Shown: in pieces, positions 34,724 through 42,277 of the stretch | Numbering within the stretch: position 1 is the stretch's first letter | Layout: each line of letters opens with the position of its first letter | NCBI GenBank assembly: GCA_964403505.1 | Contig: CAYOFP010000001.1 | Span: forward strand, 62,001 to 126,000 | Source of the DNA: CAKSEI01 sp964403505 | GTDB taxonomy: Bacteria; Bacillota; Clostridia; Oscillospirales; CAG-272 | Direction of reading: 5' to 3' | Length of the DNA stretch: 64,000 nt | Notes under the pieces: generated by a model | The model's input: only the letters and a program-made list of their open reading frames with translations | What the model was told of the DNA's origin: nothing | Database searches by the model: none | Position numbers and translations under genes: made by a program

Positions 34724-34739
34724 TGGGAGGTGATGAGAG

Positions 34740-34940
34740 ATGGCAATAAATTTTATTGATAAAATAAAGCCTGCAAACGACGGAAGCTTTCCCCTGGTGG
34801 ATGCGGTCGACATTGTGCTTCCAGACGGCAGCAGGCTGTCAGAACAGCCGATCGTGCGGGTAGTGTATGAGCTACCACCTGACGCGGCAGACCACAAGAA
34901 TATTATGTACGTTGTAATTGAGGACGGTGATGCCCTTTGA
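34740..34940 (+). CDS. Small tail-module protein
   Basis: The 66-residue protein (FIDKIKPANDGSFPLVDAVD, then IVLPDGSRLSEQPIV) has the pattern of short proteins found in phage fibre modules. AGGTGATGAGAG lies just upstream. Its exact role is unknown. Confidence 0.65.
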   Translation: MAINFIDKIKPANDGSFPLVDAVDIVLPDGSRLSEQPIVRVVYELPPDAADHKNIMYVVIEDGDAL

Positions 34941-34951
34941 TTTGTCTTAGA

Positions 34952-36007
34952 ATGGCTATTAAAGGAATCTATATCGGAGACAAATCTTCTAAAATCTATA
35001 TCGGTGATAAGCTCGTTTGGAGCTCTACAATACCCGAGATGTGTGAAGCATCGCTCCTGTTTGCGCCGTTCCCTATAGCGGAGTGCACAGAGGGCGGCGG
35101 AGAATTACATGGAAGCCATGCTCTCGGCGCGGGAACAGTGGAAGCTTCTCCGTATCTGCGCATCATAGCTCCGGGACTTGCGGTAAACCCGTTTGCAGGC
35201 GGTATTGCAAACGAAGCAAAACCTGAAGTTGTCCCCTCCGATATCGGAAGGGGTGTAAGTGTTTTCATCCTATCGAGTGGAGCCCGGGCAGATACTCATC
35301 TCGGCGAAACGGGCAAAGCAATATCGCTATATGCTCCTGTGTCTGAATTAAAGCCTGAATTGAGTGAGGGTGAAGTATCTACCGTTGAGCATTCAGGCAT
35401 GATGGTATTTATAGTTCCTGCTGTGTCTGCACGGGGTGAAGTGCCGACAACCGAACATATAGGCGGTGGAATACATAATGCAAATCTGCTCTGCGCAGAC
35501 AGTGCGGAAGAAAATGCAAAAACTATATTTCTTCCGTTCGGTCTCATGAAATTGAGTGATGCTGAAGGAGCAATAAAAGGTGTAGTAACTTTCCCTCCGC
35601 ACGTGGCCGAGGCAGACCCTGCAAAAGCCACGGGAGAGCTGTACAAGTCTTTAACGTGCCGCTCTCTTACGCCATCGGCAGAGCTCATGTATCTTATAGC
35701 CGGGATCAAAGAAGTATCGACAGAATATATGATACTTTCAGCTTACTCTGCGGTTGAAATGCGTAAGGGACAACCTTCGGTTATCGGATGTGCAGAACAT
35801 TACGGTATGAGCGCAGGGGACGCTTTTGCGTCATACGGTGAGACGGCATCGAAAGAAACATCATCAATATGCATGGGAATGTGTTCGGCATCCATGACGA
35901 CTGAAATATATACCGAACCAACACAAACGGATTTTGACACGACACTGATCGCATACATGGACGGACTTACCGTTTCGGACATAGATGCGGTGGCAATAAA
36001 AAATTAA
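34952..36007 (+). CDS. Tail-module protein, beta-rich
   Basis: The 351-residue protein starts with an internal duplication (GIYIGDKSSKIYIGDKLVW), common in phage proteins that bind cell or virion surfaces. The rest is a repetitive Gly/Ala/Ser/Glu-rich region. The ATG at 34952 gives the MAIK- start shared with the next gene; a TTG at 34937 is an alternative, but neither has a strong ribosome site. It is probably part of the fibre. Confidence 0.65.
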   Translation: MAIKGIYIGDKSSKIYIGDKLVWSSTIPEMCEASLLFAPFPIAECTEGGGELHGSHALGAGTVEASPYLRIIAPGLAVNPFAGGIANEAKPEVVPSDIGRGVSVFILSSGARADTHLGETGKAISLYAPVSELKPELSEGEVSTVEHSGMMVFIVPAVSARGEVPTTEHIGGGIHNANLLCADSAEENAKTIFLPFGLMKLSDAEGAIKGVVTFPPHVAEADPAKATGELYKSLTCRSLTPSAELMYLIAGIKEVSTEYMILSAYSAVEMRKGQPSVIGCAEHYGMSAGDAFASYGETASKETSSICMGMCSASMTTEIYTEPTQTDFDTTLIAYMDGLTVSDIDAVAIKN

Positions 36008-36028
36008 AACATAAGGAGAAAAACAATT

Positions 36029-36595
36029 ATGGCAATCAAAACAACAGCAGGAAACAGCGTTAAATTCCTCGGACTTTCACAGTCTTTAAGAGAAAGTCTG
36101 CTAAAAGCAATTCTCGGAAACAGTTCAGACGGAAAAGTTAGTGTCAACACGGCAAAGGCGTGTTATATTGGACTTTCAAGAACGGTGCCTGATGAATCTG
36201 CCGGATCTGTATCTGTGAACGAGCCGACAGATGCAAACTACAAAAGAATAAAGCTCGGAGAGATGTCTACCGGAACCAATGCCACGTGGAAGAGCGACTT
36301 TCTGACGATCACAGGAGCGCAGGCGGTAAACAGCGGTGTTCAGAAGGAGATCAAATTCAATCGCTCGCTTGCGGCGTGGCCCGGAGCTTATCCGTACTTT
36401 TTCCTGTCAAGCTCCGCTACCGGGAATAACGGAATAATGGCATGGGGCGAGCTGACCGAACCGATTACGGTTGATGCAAAGAACGTCGTGCCGCTCTTTG
36501 AGGAAGACAAATTCAGAATTTACTTCCCTACACCGTCCGAAGTTGAGGGGCTTGTTGACACAGCAGCAGAAGCCGACGAAGAACCGACAACATAA
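36029..36595 (+). CDS. Tail fibre-type structural protein
   Basis: The 188-residue protein has the pattern of phage tail-fibre domains (CYIGLSRTVPDESAGSVSVN, YKRIKLGEM, IMAWGELTEPITVDAKNVVP). AAGGAG lies 13 bases before the ATG. It may be the receptor-binding or fibre-tip unit. Confidence 0.65.
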   Translation: MAIKTTAGNSVKFLGLSQSLRESLLKAILGNSSDGKVSVNTAKACYIGLSRTVPDESAGSVSVNEPTDANYKRIKLGEMSTGTNATWKSDFLTITGAQAVNSGVQKEIKFNRSLAAWPGAYPYFFLSSSATGNNGIMAWGELTEPITVDAKNVVPLFEEDKFRIYFPTPSEVEGLVDTAAEADEEPTT

Positions 36596-36614
36596 TAAGT
36601 GGAGGTGACGATAT

Positions 36615-37382
36615 ATGCCTCAAACAAAGTATTTCGGTTTTCCTGTATGGGGGGATGATCCCCCCGAAGGGGCGATCGGTAAAGATTTAAGAGATGCGAT
36701 ACTCGGAGAAGGTTCAGGCAGCCTTGTACAAATTCTTGACAGCACTCTTCAGGAGATGTTAGAAGCTATCGAAAACCAAGAGGACGCACGCAATAAAGCG
36801 ACCTACATTGACGACGGCTTTGAACCAAATATAAATGATGAGAACTATCCTACAAATAGAGCTGTATATGATTTTGTGAATCGAAGCGTAAACGCTCACG
36901 AGGCGACAGTGCATATTCCGCTCGCAGAATGGGACGGCGATACGGCAAACAAATTTAATATTTTCGGCATGTATTATAAGATCAGTGACAACGCATCTGT
37001 GCCTGAAAATATTCTCTTTGACGTTGCTAAGAAGTCCGGTACCGAAACAGCGGATATTCTTATTAAAAACGCTTCACAAGATGGCAAGATGACCGAACTC
37101 TCGGAATCTCTCGGAATCACGTTTTATATGTTTGGCAACGAGCCGATTATTGTTGTTGCTGAACACGCAGGCGTGCTTCCGGCAGAGCTTATAGAACAGA
37201 TGATGGGCGAGAATCCCGGCGTGGATATACCGTATGAAGCAGGTACGTATGTTTACTTTGTGCAGGGAGACGACCTCGCTGTATTATTTATTTCACGTGT
37301 CTCTCAGGTGATGTCTGTTAAAGATTATATCGACGGAAAATTGGATGAATTAAAGTCATTGATTCAAAACAACAGCACTTGA
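36615..37382 (+). CDS. Tail/fibre protein, unknown
   Basis: The 255-residue acidic protein has a helical N-terminus (about 20-65) and a beta-rich middle. GGAGGTGACG lies before the start. It is the last structural gene before the lysis cassette. Confidence 0.6.
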   Translation: MPQTKYFGFPVWGDDPPEGAIGKDLRDAILGEGSGSLVQILDSTLQEMLEAIENQEDARNKATYIDDGFEPNINDENYPTNRAVYDFVNRSVNAHEATVHIPLAEWDGDTANKFNIFGMYYKISDNASVPENILFDVAKKSGTETADILIKNASQDGKMTELSESLGITFYMFGNEPIIVVAEHAGVLPAELIEQMMGENPGVDIPYEAGTYVYFVQGDDLAVLFISRVSQVMSVKDYIDGKLDELKSLIQNNST

Positions 37383-37403
37383 ATTTAGAAAGGATACATA
37401 ACA

Positions 37404-37661
37404 ATGGAAACAGAAATTATTGTTGCACTAATCACATTGCTCGGCAGTGCGATAGGAACATTCGCCGGAATTGCGGTCAATTCAAAACTGACAAACTACC
37501 GTATCGAACAACTTGAGAAAAAACAGGACAAGCACAATCAGGTGGTCGAGCGGGTATATCATCTCGAAGAGCGTGTCGCGGTACAAGACGAGGAGATCAA
37601 AGTCGCAAATCATCGGATCTCCGATCTTGAAGGCTTGGAAAAACAAAACCGTACATCATGA
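37404..37661 (+). CDS. Holin-like membrane protein (XhlA/BhlA type)
   Basis: The 85-residue protein has one N-terminal membrane helix (about 4-26, IIVALITLLGSAIGTFAGIA) followed by a coiled coil and a charged tail. This is the layout of XhlA/BhlA proteins, which work with a second holin in Bacillota phages. It lies just before a typical holin gene. Confidence 0.75.
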   Translation: METEIIVALITLLGSAIGTFAGIAVNSKLTNYRIEQLEKKQDKHNQVVERVYHLEERVAVQDEEIKVANHRISDLEGLEKQNRTS

Positions 37662-37732
37662 CTGACAATTTCAAAACACTACAATGTAATCTTAGGGCTT
37701 CGACAGCCCTTGAAAATAAGGAGGAATAAAAG

Positions 37733-37930
37733 ATGAAAAACATCAAAGCATGGATGAAAGCAGCAGGAATCAGAGCAATCAGAACGGTCGCTCAGACGGC
37801 GATCGCAACCATCGGAACGAGCGCACTGATCTCCGACGTGAATTGGGCGGTCGTTGCGTCCGCATCGGTTTTGGCAGGTGGGCTCTCGCTGCTCACGAGC
37901 GTTGCCACAAAACTGCCCGAGGTCGAGTGA
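37733..37930 (+). CDS. Holin, r1t/LL-H-like type
   Basis: The 65-residue protein has a basic N-terminus (MKNIKAWMKAAGIRAIRTVA) and two short membrane helices (TAIATIGTSALI and VNWAVVASASVLAGGLSLLT), matching the phage r1t holin family. It forms the membrane lesion that releases the lysin. AAGGAGG lies nine bases upstream, and it is next to the amidase. Confidence 0.9.
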   Translation: MKNIKAWMKAAGIRAIRTVAQTAIATIGTSALISDVNWAVVASASVLAGGLSLLTSVATKLPEVE

Positions 37931-37931
37931 T

Positions 37932-38801
37932 ATGCTGCCGATCGTACAGAACCTTATCCCGGAGTCGCTTTGGAATCTCAAAGCGACATACGGGATGGTG
38001 CCGGAAAAACTGTGTATTCATAACACCGCAAACGATGCGCCGGCAGAAAACGAGGCGCGCTATGTACACAATAATCCTGCTGCGACCTCGTACCATTTTG
38101 CAGTAGACGATGTACAGGCAGTACAGATCATACCGTTCGACCGTAATGGATGGCACGCAGGAGATGGATCATACGGTCCGGGAAACCGCAAGAGCGTCGG
38201 AATTGAAATATGTTACTCGCTCTCAGGCGGAAAACGATTCGAGAGGGCGCAGGAAAACGCCGCTGAGCTGTGTGTGCGATTGATGCACGAGTTCGGATGG
38301 GGACTTGACCTTAGTCGGATCACAAAGCACGAGGACTATGCGAATAAGCACTGCCCGCATCGTACACTTGACGATTACGGGTGGGATTATTACCTTGCAC
38401 TTGTAAAAGAAAAATATGAAGAATTATACCCGGAGGATATACCTATGACAACGTCAGAAAAGAAAGCTTTTGATGCGCTCTCAAAAAATGTAGATGCGCT
38501 GATTAAGCAAAATGATACGCTACAGAAAAACCTTACAGCATATGCTAAAGAGAATACACAGCTTAAAAAGGATTTTGAAAATATAAGCAAAAAAATTGTA
38601 CCATGTATTACAAGTGTAGACTGGGATGCACATATTACGGATGCGATGGGAGGAAAAGAGGCTGTCGCAATGCTTGATAAGCTCAGAGCAAACGGTGATT
38701 TTGCTGGTAAGGACTCAGCACATTTCGGACTTTCCGAACAGATGGTACGCATGATGCTGATCTTCTATCGGATTCTCAATCGACTCGGAATTTATAAATG
38801 A
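37932..38801 (+). CDS. Endolysin, N-acetylmuramoyl-L-alanine amidase (Amidase_2)
   Basis: The enzyme cleaves the bond between muramic acid and the stem peptide. Of 289 residues, the N-terminal about 165 is an Amidase_2 domain with zinc ligands in CIHNTAN (His 34) and NKHCPHRT, plus the core TSYHFAVDD and GWHAGDGS...IGIEICYS. A coiled-coil linker (about 185-230) and a short C-terminal domain follow. No signal peptide is present, so the holin must export it. The start follows the holin stop by one base. Confidence 0.93.
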   Translation: MLPIVQNLIPESLWNLKATYGMVPEKLCIHNTANDAPAENEARYVHNNPAATSYHFAVDDVQAVQIIPFDRNGWHAGDGSYGPGNRKSVGIEICYSLSGGKRFERAQENAAELCVRLMHEFGWGLDLSRITKHEDYANKHCPHRTLDDYGWDYYLALVKEKYEELYPEDIPMTTSEKKAFDALSKNVDALIKQNDTLQKNLTAYAKENTQLKKDFENISKKIVPCITSVDWDAHITDAMGGKEAVAMLDKLRANGDFAGKDSAHFGLSEQMVRMMLIFYRILNRLGIYK

Positions 38802-38880
38802 TTTCACGGTAATCGTAGCTAATCCTCGCATCGAAAAGGAAGTTAGTATGGGGGCAGACGACCAATCTCTGACATCATAA

Positions 38881-38918
38881 AAAATCACACACAGATTTGT
38901 ACTTCTGTGTGTGATTTT
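38881..38918. terminator. Bidirectional terminator after the lysis genes
   Basis: Perfect 15-bp arms (38881-38895 and 38904-38918) start with AAAA and end with TTTT. It closes late unit 4 and faces the end of the antisense gene at 38929. Confidence 0.9.
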
Positions 38919-38928
38919 AATATTCAAA

Positions 38929-40125
38929 TTATTCTTTGGCTTCGCTTATGGCCGAGGAATCTTCTGTTGAAATCTCTACACCGTCCGATGTATCGATATT
39001 TACATTCACATTTATATCCTTGGCAGGCTCAGAATTATCCGTATCTGATTGAGATTCCTCGAAACTCTTGGAATCGCCTTTTTCGGGGCATGTGAATTGC
39101 CAATAGATCCCCAATGTCATTATAACGATTAGAACAGTACAGATAACAATCGCAACCCACCCCGGAAAATGTTCTTGCCACCATCTGGTTATTGTGGATC
39201 CACCATCTTGTTCTCTGTCTGCGCCTTTACCGCTAAGTTTTTCAATAAATCGAAACATCACATATATCAGGCAGAAAGAAATTAAGCCAACGAGTGCCGC
39301 AACGCTTATCAGGCGAAAGAAATTAGCGTCTTTTACGCTTGCAAGAATCGAAGACGAGTAAACCCAGCTCCCAACAATCGTAACCATAATTGCCGCAAAA
39401 ATGCCTAATATTGTGACGCTCATTTCAGAGTTTTTCCGAGTTATCTCCGCCATTTTAACCTCGACTGCTTTTTTAACCTCGTCCTTTGCTGATTCTTTAA
39501 TATTTTCTTGTGAGTCTTTCAAAGCATTCTCAACTACTTCATTTGCTTTTCTCTCGGCTACTTCATTTGCTTTTCTCTCGGCTACTTCATTTGCTTTTCT
39601 CTCGGCTACTTCATCTGTCTTTCTCTCAGCTGCTTCTTCTAATCTCTGTACGATTGAATTCGATGCTCTTTCAGAATGAATGTCATAAAAACGTTTAAAA
39701 ATATCATGATGTTCAATGATGTCTCCAATATACACAAGAACAATTTTGAGAACTCGAGGTAAATTATTGTTAGAATGATTTTCCTTATAATACTTTTCAC
39801 ATTTATCGCAAAAGGATAAATAAGCGCCGCCGCTAGTAAATTCAAATGGCTGCGGAATATATGGCTGAGATATAGATATATTCTGATAAAAATTTTTAAT
39901 ATAAATACCTACCGAATCCTGAATAAATGTTCTGACATGAAATTCCATTTCATTTTCATCTGAATTCAATATCTCAATATCATCCGAGGTTAAATTATCC
40001 ATCCATTTTTTTGCGTCTATGATTGATGTATCCAAAGAATCTTTTGACGTAAATATAATTTCACAAAAAGCAGTAACTATTTGCTTAAGTTGTTCATAAT
40101 TCTGTGCTTTTCCATTGTCCCTCAT
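38929..40125 (-). CDS. Membrane protein, candidate PanT-like toxin or exclusion protein
   Basis: In this 398-residue protein, residues 1-150 are soluble and contain CDKCEKYYKE. A long charged coiled coil follows with four near-perfect EVAERKAN octads (24-bp DNA repeat 39533-39628). Three membrane helices lie at about 235-255, 267-290 and 325-350, and an acidic C-terminal tail is outside or cytoplasmic. It lies 33 bp downstream of a Panacea-like gene, the layout of panAT toxin-antitoxin pairs whose toxins are often membrane proteins. It sits next to attR, outside the late operon, and is probably expressed in the lysogen. GGAGAGGC lies upstream of the ATG. Confidence 0.65.
   Translation of the reverse strand: MRDNGKAQNYEQLKQIVTAFCEIIFTSKDSLDTSIIDAKKWMDNLTSDDIEILNSDENEMEFHVRTFIQDSVGIYIKNFYQNISISQPYIPQPFEFTSGGAYLSFCDKCEKYYKENHSNNNLPRVLKIVLVYIGDIIEHHDIFKRFYDIHSERASNSIVQRLEEAAERKTDEVAERKANEVAERKANEVAERKANEVVENALKDSQENIKESAKDEVKKAVEVKMAEITRKNSEMSVTILGIFAAIMVTIVGSWVYSSSILASVKDANFFRLISVAALVGLISFCLIYVMFRFIEKLSGKGADREQDGGSTITRWWQEHFPGWVAIVICTVLIVIMTLGIYWQFTCPEKGDSKSFEESQSDTDNSEPAKDINVNVNIDTSDGVEISTEDSSAISEAKE
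39533..39628 (-). repeat. 24-bp tandem repeat within the membrane protein gene
   Basis: Four head-to-tail copies of a 24-bp unit encode EVAERKAN/TD octads of the coiled coil. The first three are almost identical and the fourth is diverged, with a partial fifth. This points to recent expansion. Confidence 0.85.
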
Positions 40126-40158
40126 ATTTATTGCCTCTCCTTAAAATGCATTCCTTTT

Positions 40159-40884
40159 TTAATAGTTCCGCAAAAAGTCTATTACACGTCGATATTTCTC
40201 ATCAACTGAATCAAAGAGACTTTTATCCAACTTCTGTATTTTAGCAAGATCGATTATGTTCTCCAAAGTTGTTACCCCTGGCGCTTCCGCAATGGGGTTA
40301 AGACATTCTCCGAGATACGATGGTAAATAGGCACCGAATAATTGAAACACTTGATCAATTATACCTCTTGTTTCATCACTGACGCTAGAAGTATTTTGAT
40401 ATTCCGAGGGAATTTCGCAATCAATAATTGGACTATTAACAATAGCTTCATTTGTATCCTCATAGCTATACTGTCTATAAATATCAGTAGCCATGAATCG
40501 TTCCATAATTTCATATATAGCCATACCGCAATCAGTGTATTTATATACATTTTCTTTAAATACCCGCTTATTCTGACGTGCATATACTAAAGCAACGATA
40601 GATAACAGTTTCCCCACTTTAGTTCTCGTGCAAGAATATCGTTGCCCTGTTTTGTAAAACCATTGAATAAGATAATTTGTTGCTTCCTCTAAATTTGCAT
40701 TTAGTTCTTCCATAGCTCCGTTACTTTCACAGGCGTAATCCTGCCTGCAATGCGGAAACTTTGCCGGCTCGGGCTTGTCCGCATTTACCTCCATTAAAAT
40801 TTTTGAATTCCTTGTTCCGAAAACCGAAAAGCTAATCGTTATTGTTTTTTCAAAATCGAATACCATTGATGCTCGTTCTTTCAT
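40159..40884 (-). CDS. Panacea-like domain protein, candidate antitoxin
   Basis: In this 241-residue protein, residues 68-125 (YLIQWFYKTGQRYSCTRTKV, then GKLLSIVALVYARQ, VFKENVYKYTDCGMAIYEIM) follow the Panacea/DUF4065 pattern of an N-terminal helix, KLL-x-x-A-x-Y helix and Y-x-x-G-P/A-x-x-x-VY turn. The remainder is helical and acidic. Panacea proteins neutralise unrelated toxins encoded beside them, and the neighbour here is a membrane protein. The start could also be the ATG at 40866. The match is by eye and could be wrong. Confidence 0.55.
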   Translation of the reverse strand: MKERASMVFDFEKTITISFSVFGTRNSKILMEVNADKPEPAKFPHCRQDYACESNGAMEELNANLEEATNYLIQWFYKTGQRYSCTRTKVGKLLSIVALVYARQNKRVFKENVYKYTDCGMAIYEIMERFMATDIYRQYSYEDTNEAIVNSPIIDCEIPSEYQNTSSVSDETRGIIDQVFQLFGAYLPSYLGECLNPIAEAPGVTTLENIIDLAKIQKLDKSLFDSVDEKYRRVIDFLRNY

Positions 40885-41021
40885 AACATATTTGTTTTCG
40901 TCTTAATAGCGTGACATTTAATCGGACGCATAACACGAATAACAATTAATGCTAACCTAAAAATTCGGCTTAGTCAAGAAAGATATGTCGTATTCTGGTG
41001 TACAAGCAACAAAAATACTCT

Positions 41022-41210
41022 AAGAAAAAACAAAACACCCATCTCTAACAGAGACAGGGCGCCAAAAGAGATCGGGCAAAACGATTTTAATTATGGGTCA
41101 TTCTTAAAATCTATATGCTTAACCTCGGTAGGAATATTATGACAACAGCATTCAAAAATGCCGATCCCCTACTGTCTTTGGCGTCGCGTATTAATGTTTT
41201 CATTAATGTA
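41022..41210 (-). ncRNA. Structured small RNA of unknown class next to attR
   Basis: From a leftward promoter the transcript of about 190 nt starts with a 7-bp hairpin (41190-41207). It then has long-range helices pairing 41161-41168 with 41068-41075 and 41177-41183 with 41060-41066. It ends in a hairpin (41038-41059) and T-run (41022-41036), a rho-independent terminator. No ORF of note is present. The promoter, closing stems and terminator make a real RNA likely; the class is unknown and 6S-like size is only suggestive. Confidence 0.55.
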
Positions 41211-41216
41211 TCTTAT

Positions 41217-41244
41217 ATTTTATCATATTTTTCCATTTTGTCAA
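41217..41244 (-). promoter_or_regulatory. Promoter of the attR small RNA
   Basis: TTGACA (41239-41244) and TAAAAT (41217-41222) are 16 bp apart, reading leftward into a region without genes (40885-41216). Confidence 0.7.
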
Positions 41245-41310
41245 TGTTTTTTCGATAAATTCGACATTTTTTAAAAAAACAGAGCGTAGTGCTCCGGGCA
41301 ACAGTAGATT

Positions 41311-41330
41311 TTGACTACATTTTGACCACA
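41311..41330 (+). promoter_or_regulatory. Candidate integrase arm-type sites (right)
   Basis: TTGACTACA (41311-41319) and TTGACCACA (41322-41330) are spaced 11 bp, one helical turn. The first is identical to 104-112 near attL. They lie 107 bp inside attR, as expected for P'-arm sites. Confidence 0.55.
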
Positions 41331-41381
41331 CAAACGGCGGATTTTGGCGGTATTATACGGCAGTACACGGATATGTGAAAA

Positions 41382-41436
41382 AGCAAATAACCCTTGATAT
41401 CACTGAGAAATTCAGTAATATCAAGGGTTATTTGCT
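41382..41436 (-). terminator. Phage-supplied terminator for tRNA-Lys
   Basis: A 25-bp stem (arms 41382-41406 and 41412-41436, one wobble) with a five-base loop is followed on the minus strand by TTTT. It begins directly at the tRNA 3' end, inside the phage. It replaces the host terminator (8-38) lost to integration. Confidence 0.85.
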
Positions 41437-41463
41437 TGGTGCTCCTGTGGAGAATCGAACTCC
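41437..41463. other. attR, right prophage attachment site
   Basis: These 27 bp are identical to attL at 42-68. They rebuild the tRNA-Lys 3' end including CCA, so integration leaves an intact tRNA gene. Confidence 0.95.
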
Positions 41464-41512
41464 AGACACCTTGATTAAAAGTCAAGTGCTCTACCGGCTG
41501 AGCTACAGGGGC
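41437..41512 (-). tRNA. tRNA-Lys (anticodon TTT)
   Basis: This 76-nt tRNA folds as a cloverleaf: D stem GCTC/GAGC, anticodon stem CTTGA/TCAAG with loop CTTTTAA, and T stem TGGAG/CTCCA with loop TTCGATT. The CCA is encoded. The acceptor stem is GCCCCTG with CAGGAGC, which leaves a C·A mismatch at positions 3-70. It is the integration target; the bases from 41437 to 41463 lie in attR. Confidence 0.97.
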
Positions 41513-41528
41513 GTTTCATGACCAGATA

Positions 41529-41557
41529 ATAATACCACAATGAGATATTTTTGTCAA
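41529..41557 (-). promoter_or_regulatory. Promoter of tRNA-Lys
   Basis: TTGACA (41552-41557), 17 bp and TATTAT (41529-41534) lie just upstream of the tRNA on the minus strand. Confidence 0.75.
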
Positions 41558-41595
41558 TAGTTTTTTCTCTCTAAATCAAAAAATAATAAATTGCA

Positions 41596-41626
41596 ATATA
41601 AGAGGCGTTGGCAACACCTCTTATAT
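41596..41626 (-). terminator. Terminator after the acyltransferase gene
   Basis: A 13-bp stem around ATAAGAGG...CCTCTTAT (one mismatch) is followed on the minus strand by a T-rich stretch. Confidence 0.6.
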
Positions 41627-41657
41627 CATCATAATACAGAACATCGTGACGCCGTTT

Positions 41658-42212
41658 TTATTCATTTTCCTTTTTGCGGTATTTTTTCACCTGCGCAGGA
41701 ACCCCTACTGCGATCGCATCACTTGGTATTTCTCCTTTGACAAGACTTGCAGCGCCTATAACAGCTCCGTCATGAATCACCGAGCCTTTCAGTATCTTGC
41801 ATCCGGCAGCGATCCAGACATCTTCTCCTATTTCGATCGGAGAAACCGTGTTTTTTTGATTTCTGATTAATTCTCCAGCCTTGATCCCATGATCCATGTC
41901 GATAATATATGACTGAGCAGCTATCATTGTATTATCTCCGATTTTTACTCCACCCGATTTTGAAGCATAAATCACCGTACCGTTTCCAATGTTAACATTA
42001 TCTCCGATTTCTATCGGTCCGTCGCCAAACAGCATTACATCCGGATAAAGCGCTACATGATGCCCGAGTTTGACATTTCGATTTATGAGAGTCACGTTTC
42101 CGACAAGAGAAAAATCCGAATGACTGCATCCTATTTGTTTGCGAAAAACATACTTTTTATACTTCAATTTCAGTTTTCTGATCGCCCGGTCAAATAATAA
42201 GACAATATTCAT
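41658..42212 (-). CDS. Hexapeptide-repeat acyltransferase
   Basis: The 184-residue protein has a left-handed beta-helix of hexapeptide repeats (IEIGDNVNIGNGTVIY, VKIGDNTMIAAQSYIIDMDH, IEIGEDVWIAAGCKILKGSV), typical of O-acetyl- or N-acyltransferases of cell-surface sugars (WbbJ/LacA-like). The His in DMDHG is the probable catalytic base. I start it at 42212, where GGAGG lies six bases upstream; the longer ORF to 42281 overlaps the end of clpC. It is the first chromosomal gene next to the prophage. Confidence 0.85.
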   Translation of the reverse strand: MNIVLLFDRAIRKLKLKYKKYVFRKQIGCSHSDFSLVGNVTLINRNVKLGHHVALYPDVMLFGDGPIEIGDNVNIGNGTVIYASKSGGVKIGDNTMIAAQSYIIDMDHGIKAGELIRNQKNTVSPIEIGEDVWIAAGCKILKGSVIHDGAVIGAASLVKGEIPSDAIAVGVPAQVKKYRKKENE

Positions 42213-42277
42213 TTTGTTTCCTCCGATTTTTTTATATCTTCCTGCGAAGTGTTTTGAAAAAACACTCCGCATTGAAT

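Noticed and set aside
36646..36674. GGGGGG-ATGAT-CCCCCC palindrome as a regulatory hairpin
   Set aside because: It lies in the first codons of a real gene (VWGDDPPEGA), with no T-run; most likely codon choice, although an effect on translation is possible.
39533..39628. Regular 24-bp repeats as a CRISPR array
   Set aside because: The units are adjacent without spacers and lie in an open frame encoding a coiled coil.
42252..42277. Hairpin after clpC as a strong terminator
   Set aside because: The stem is clear but no T-run follows, and clpC may be co-transcribed with the acyltransferase gene.
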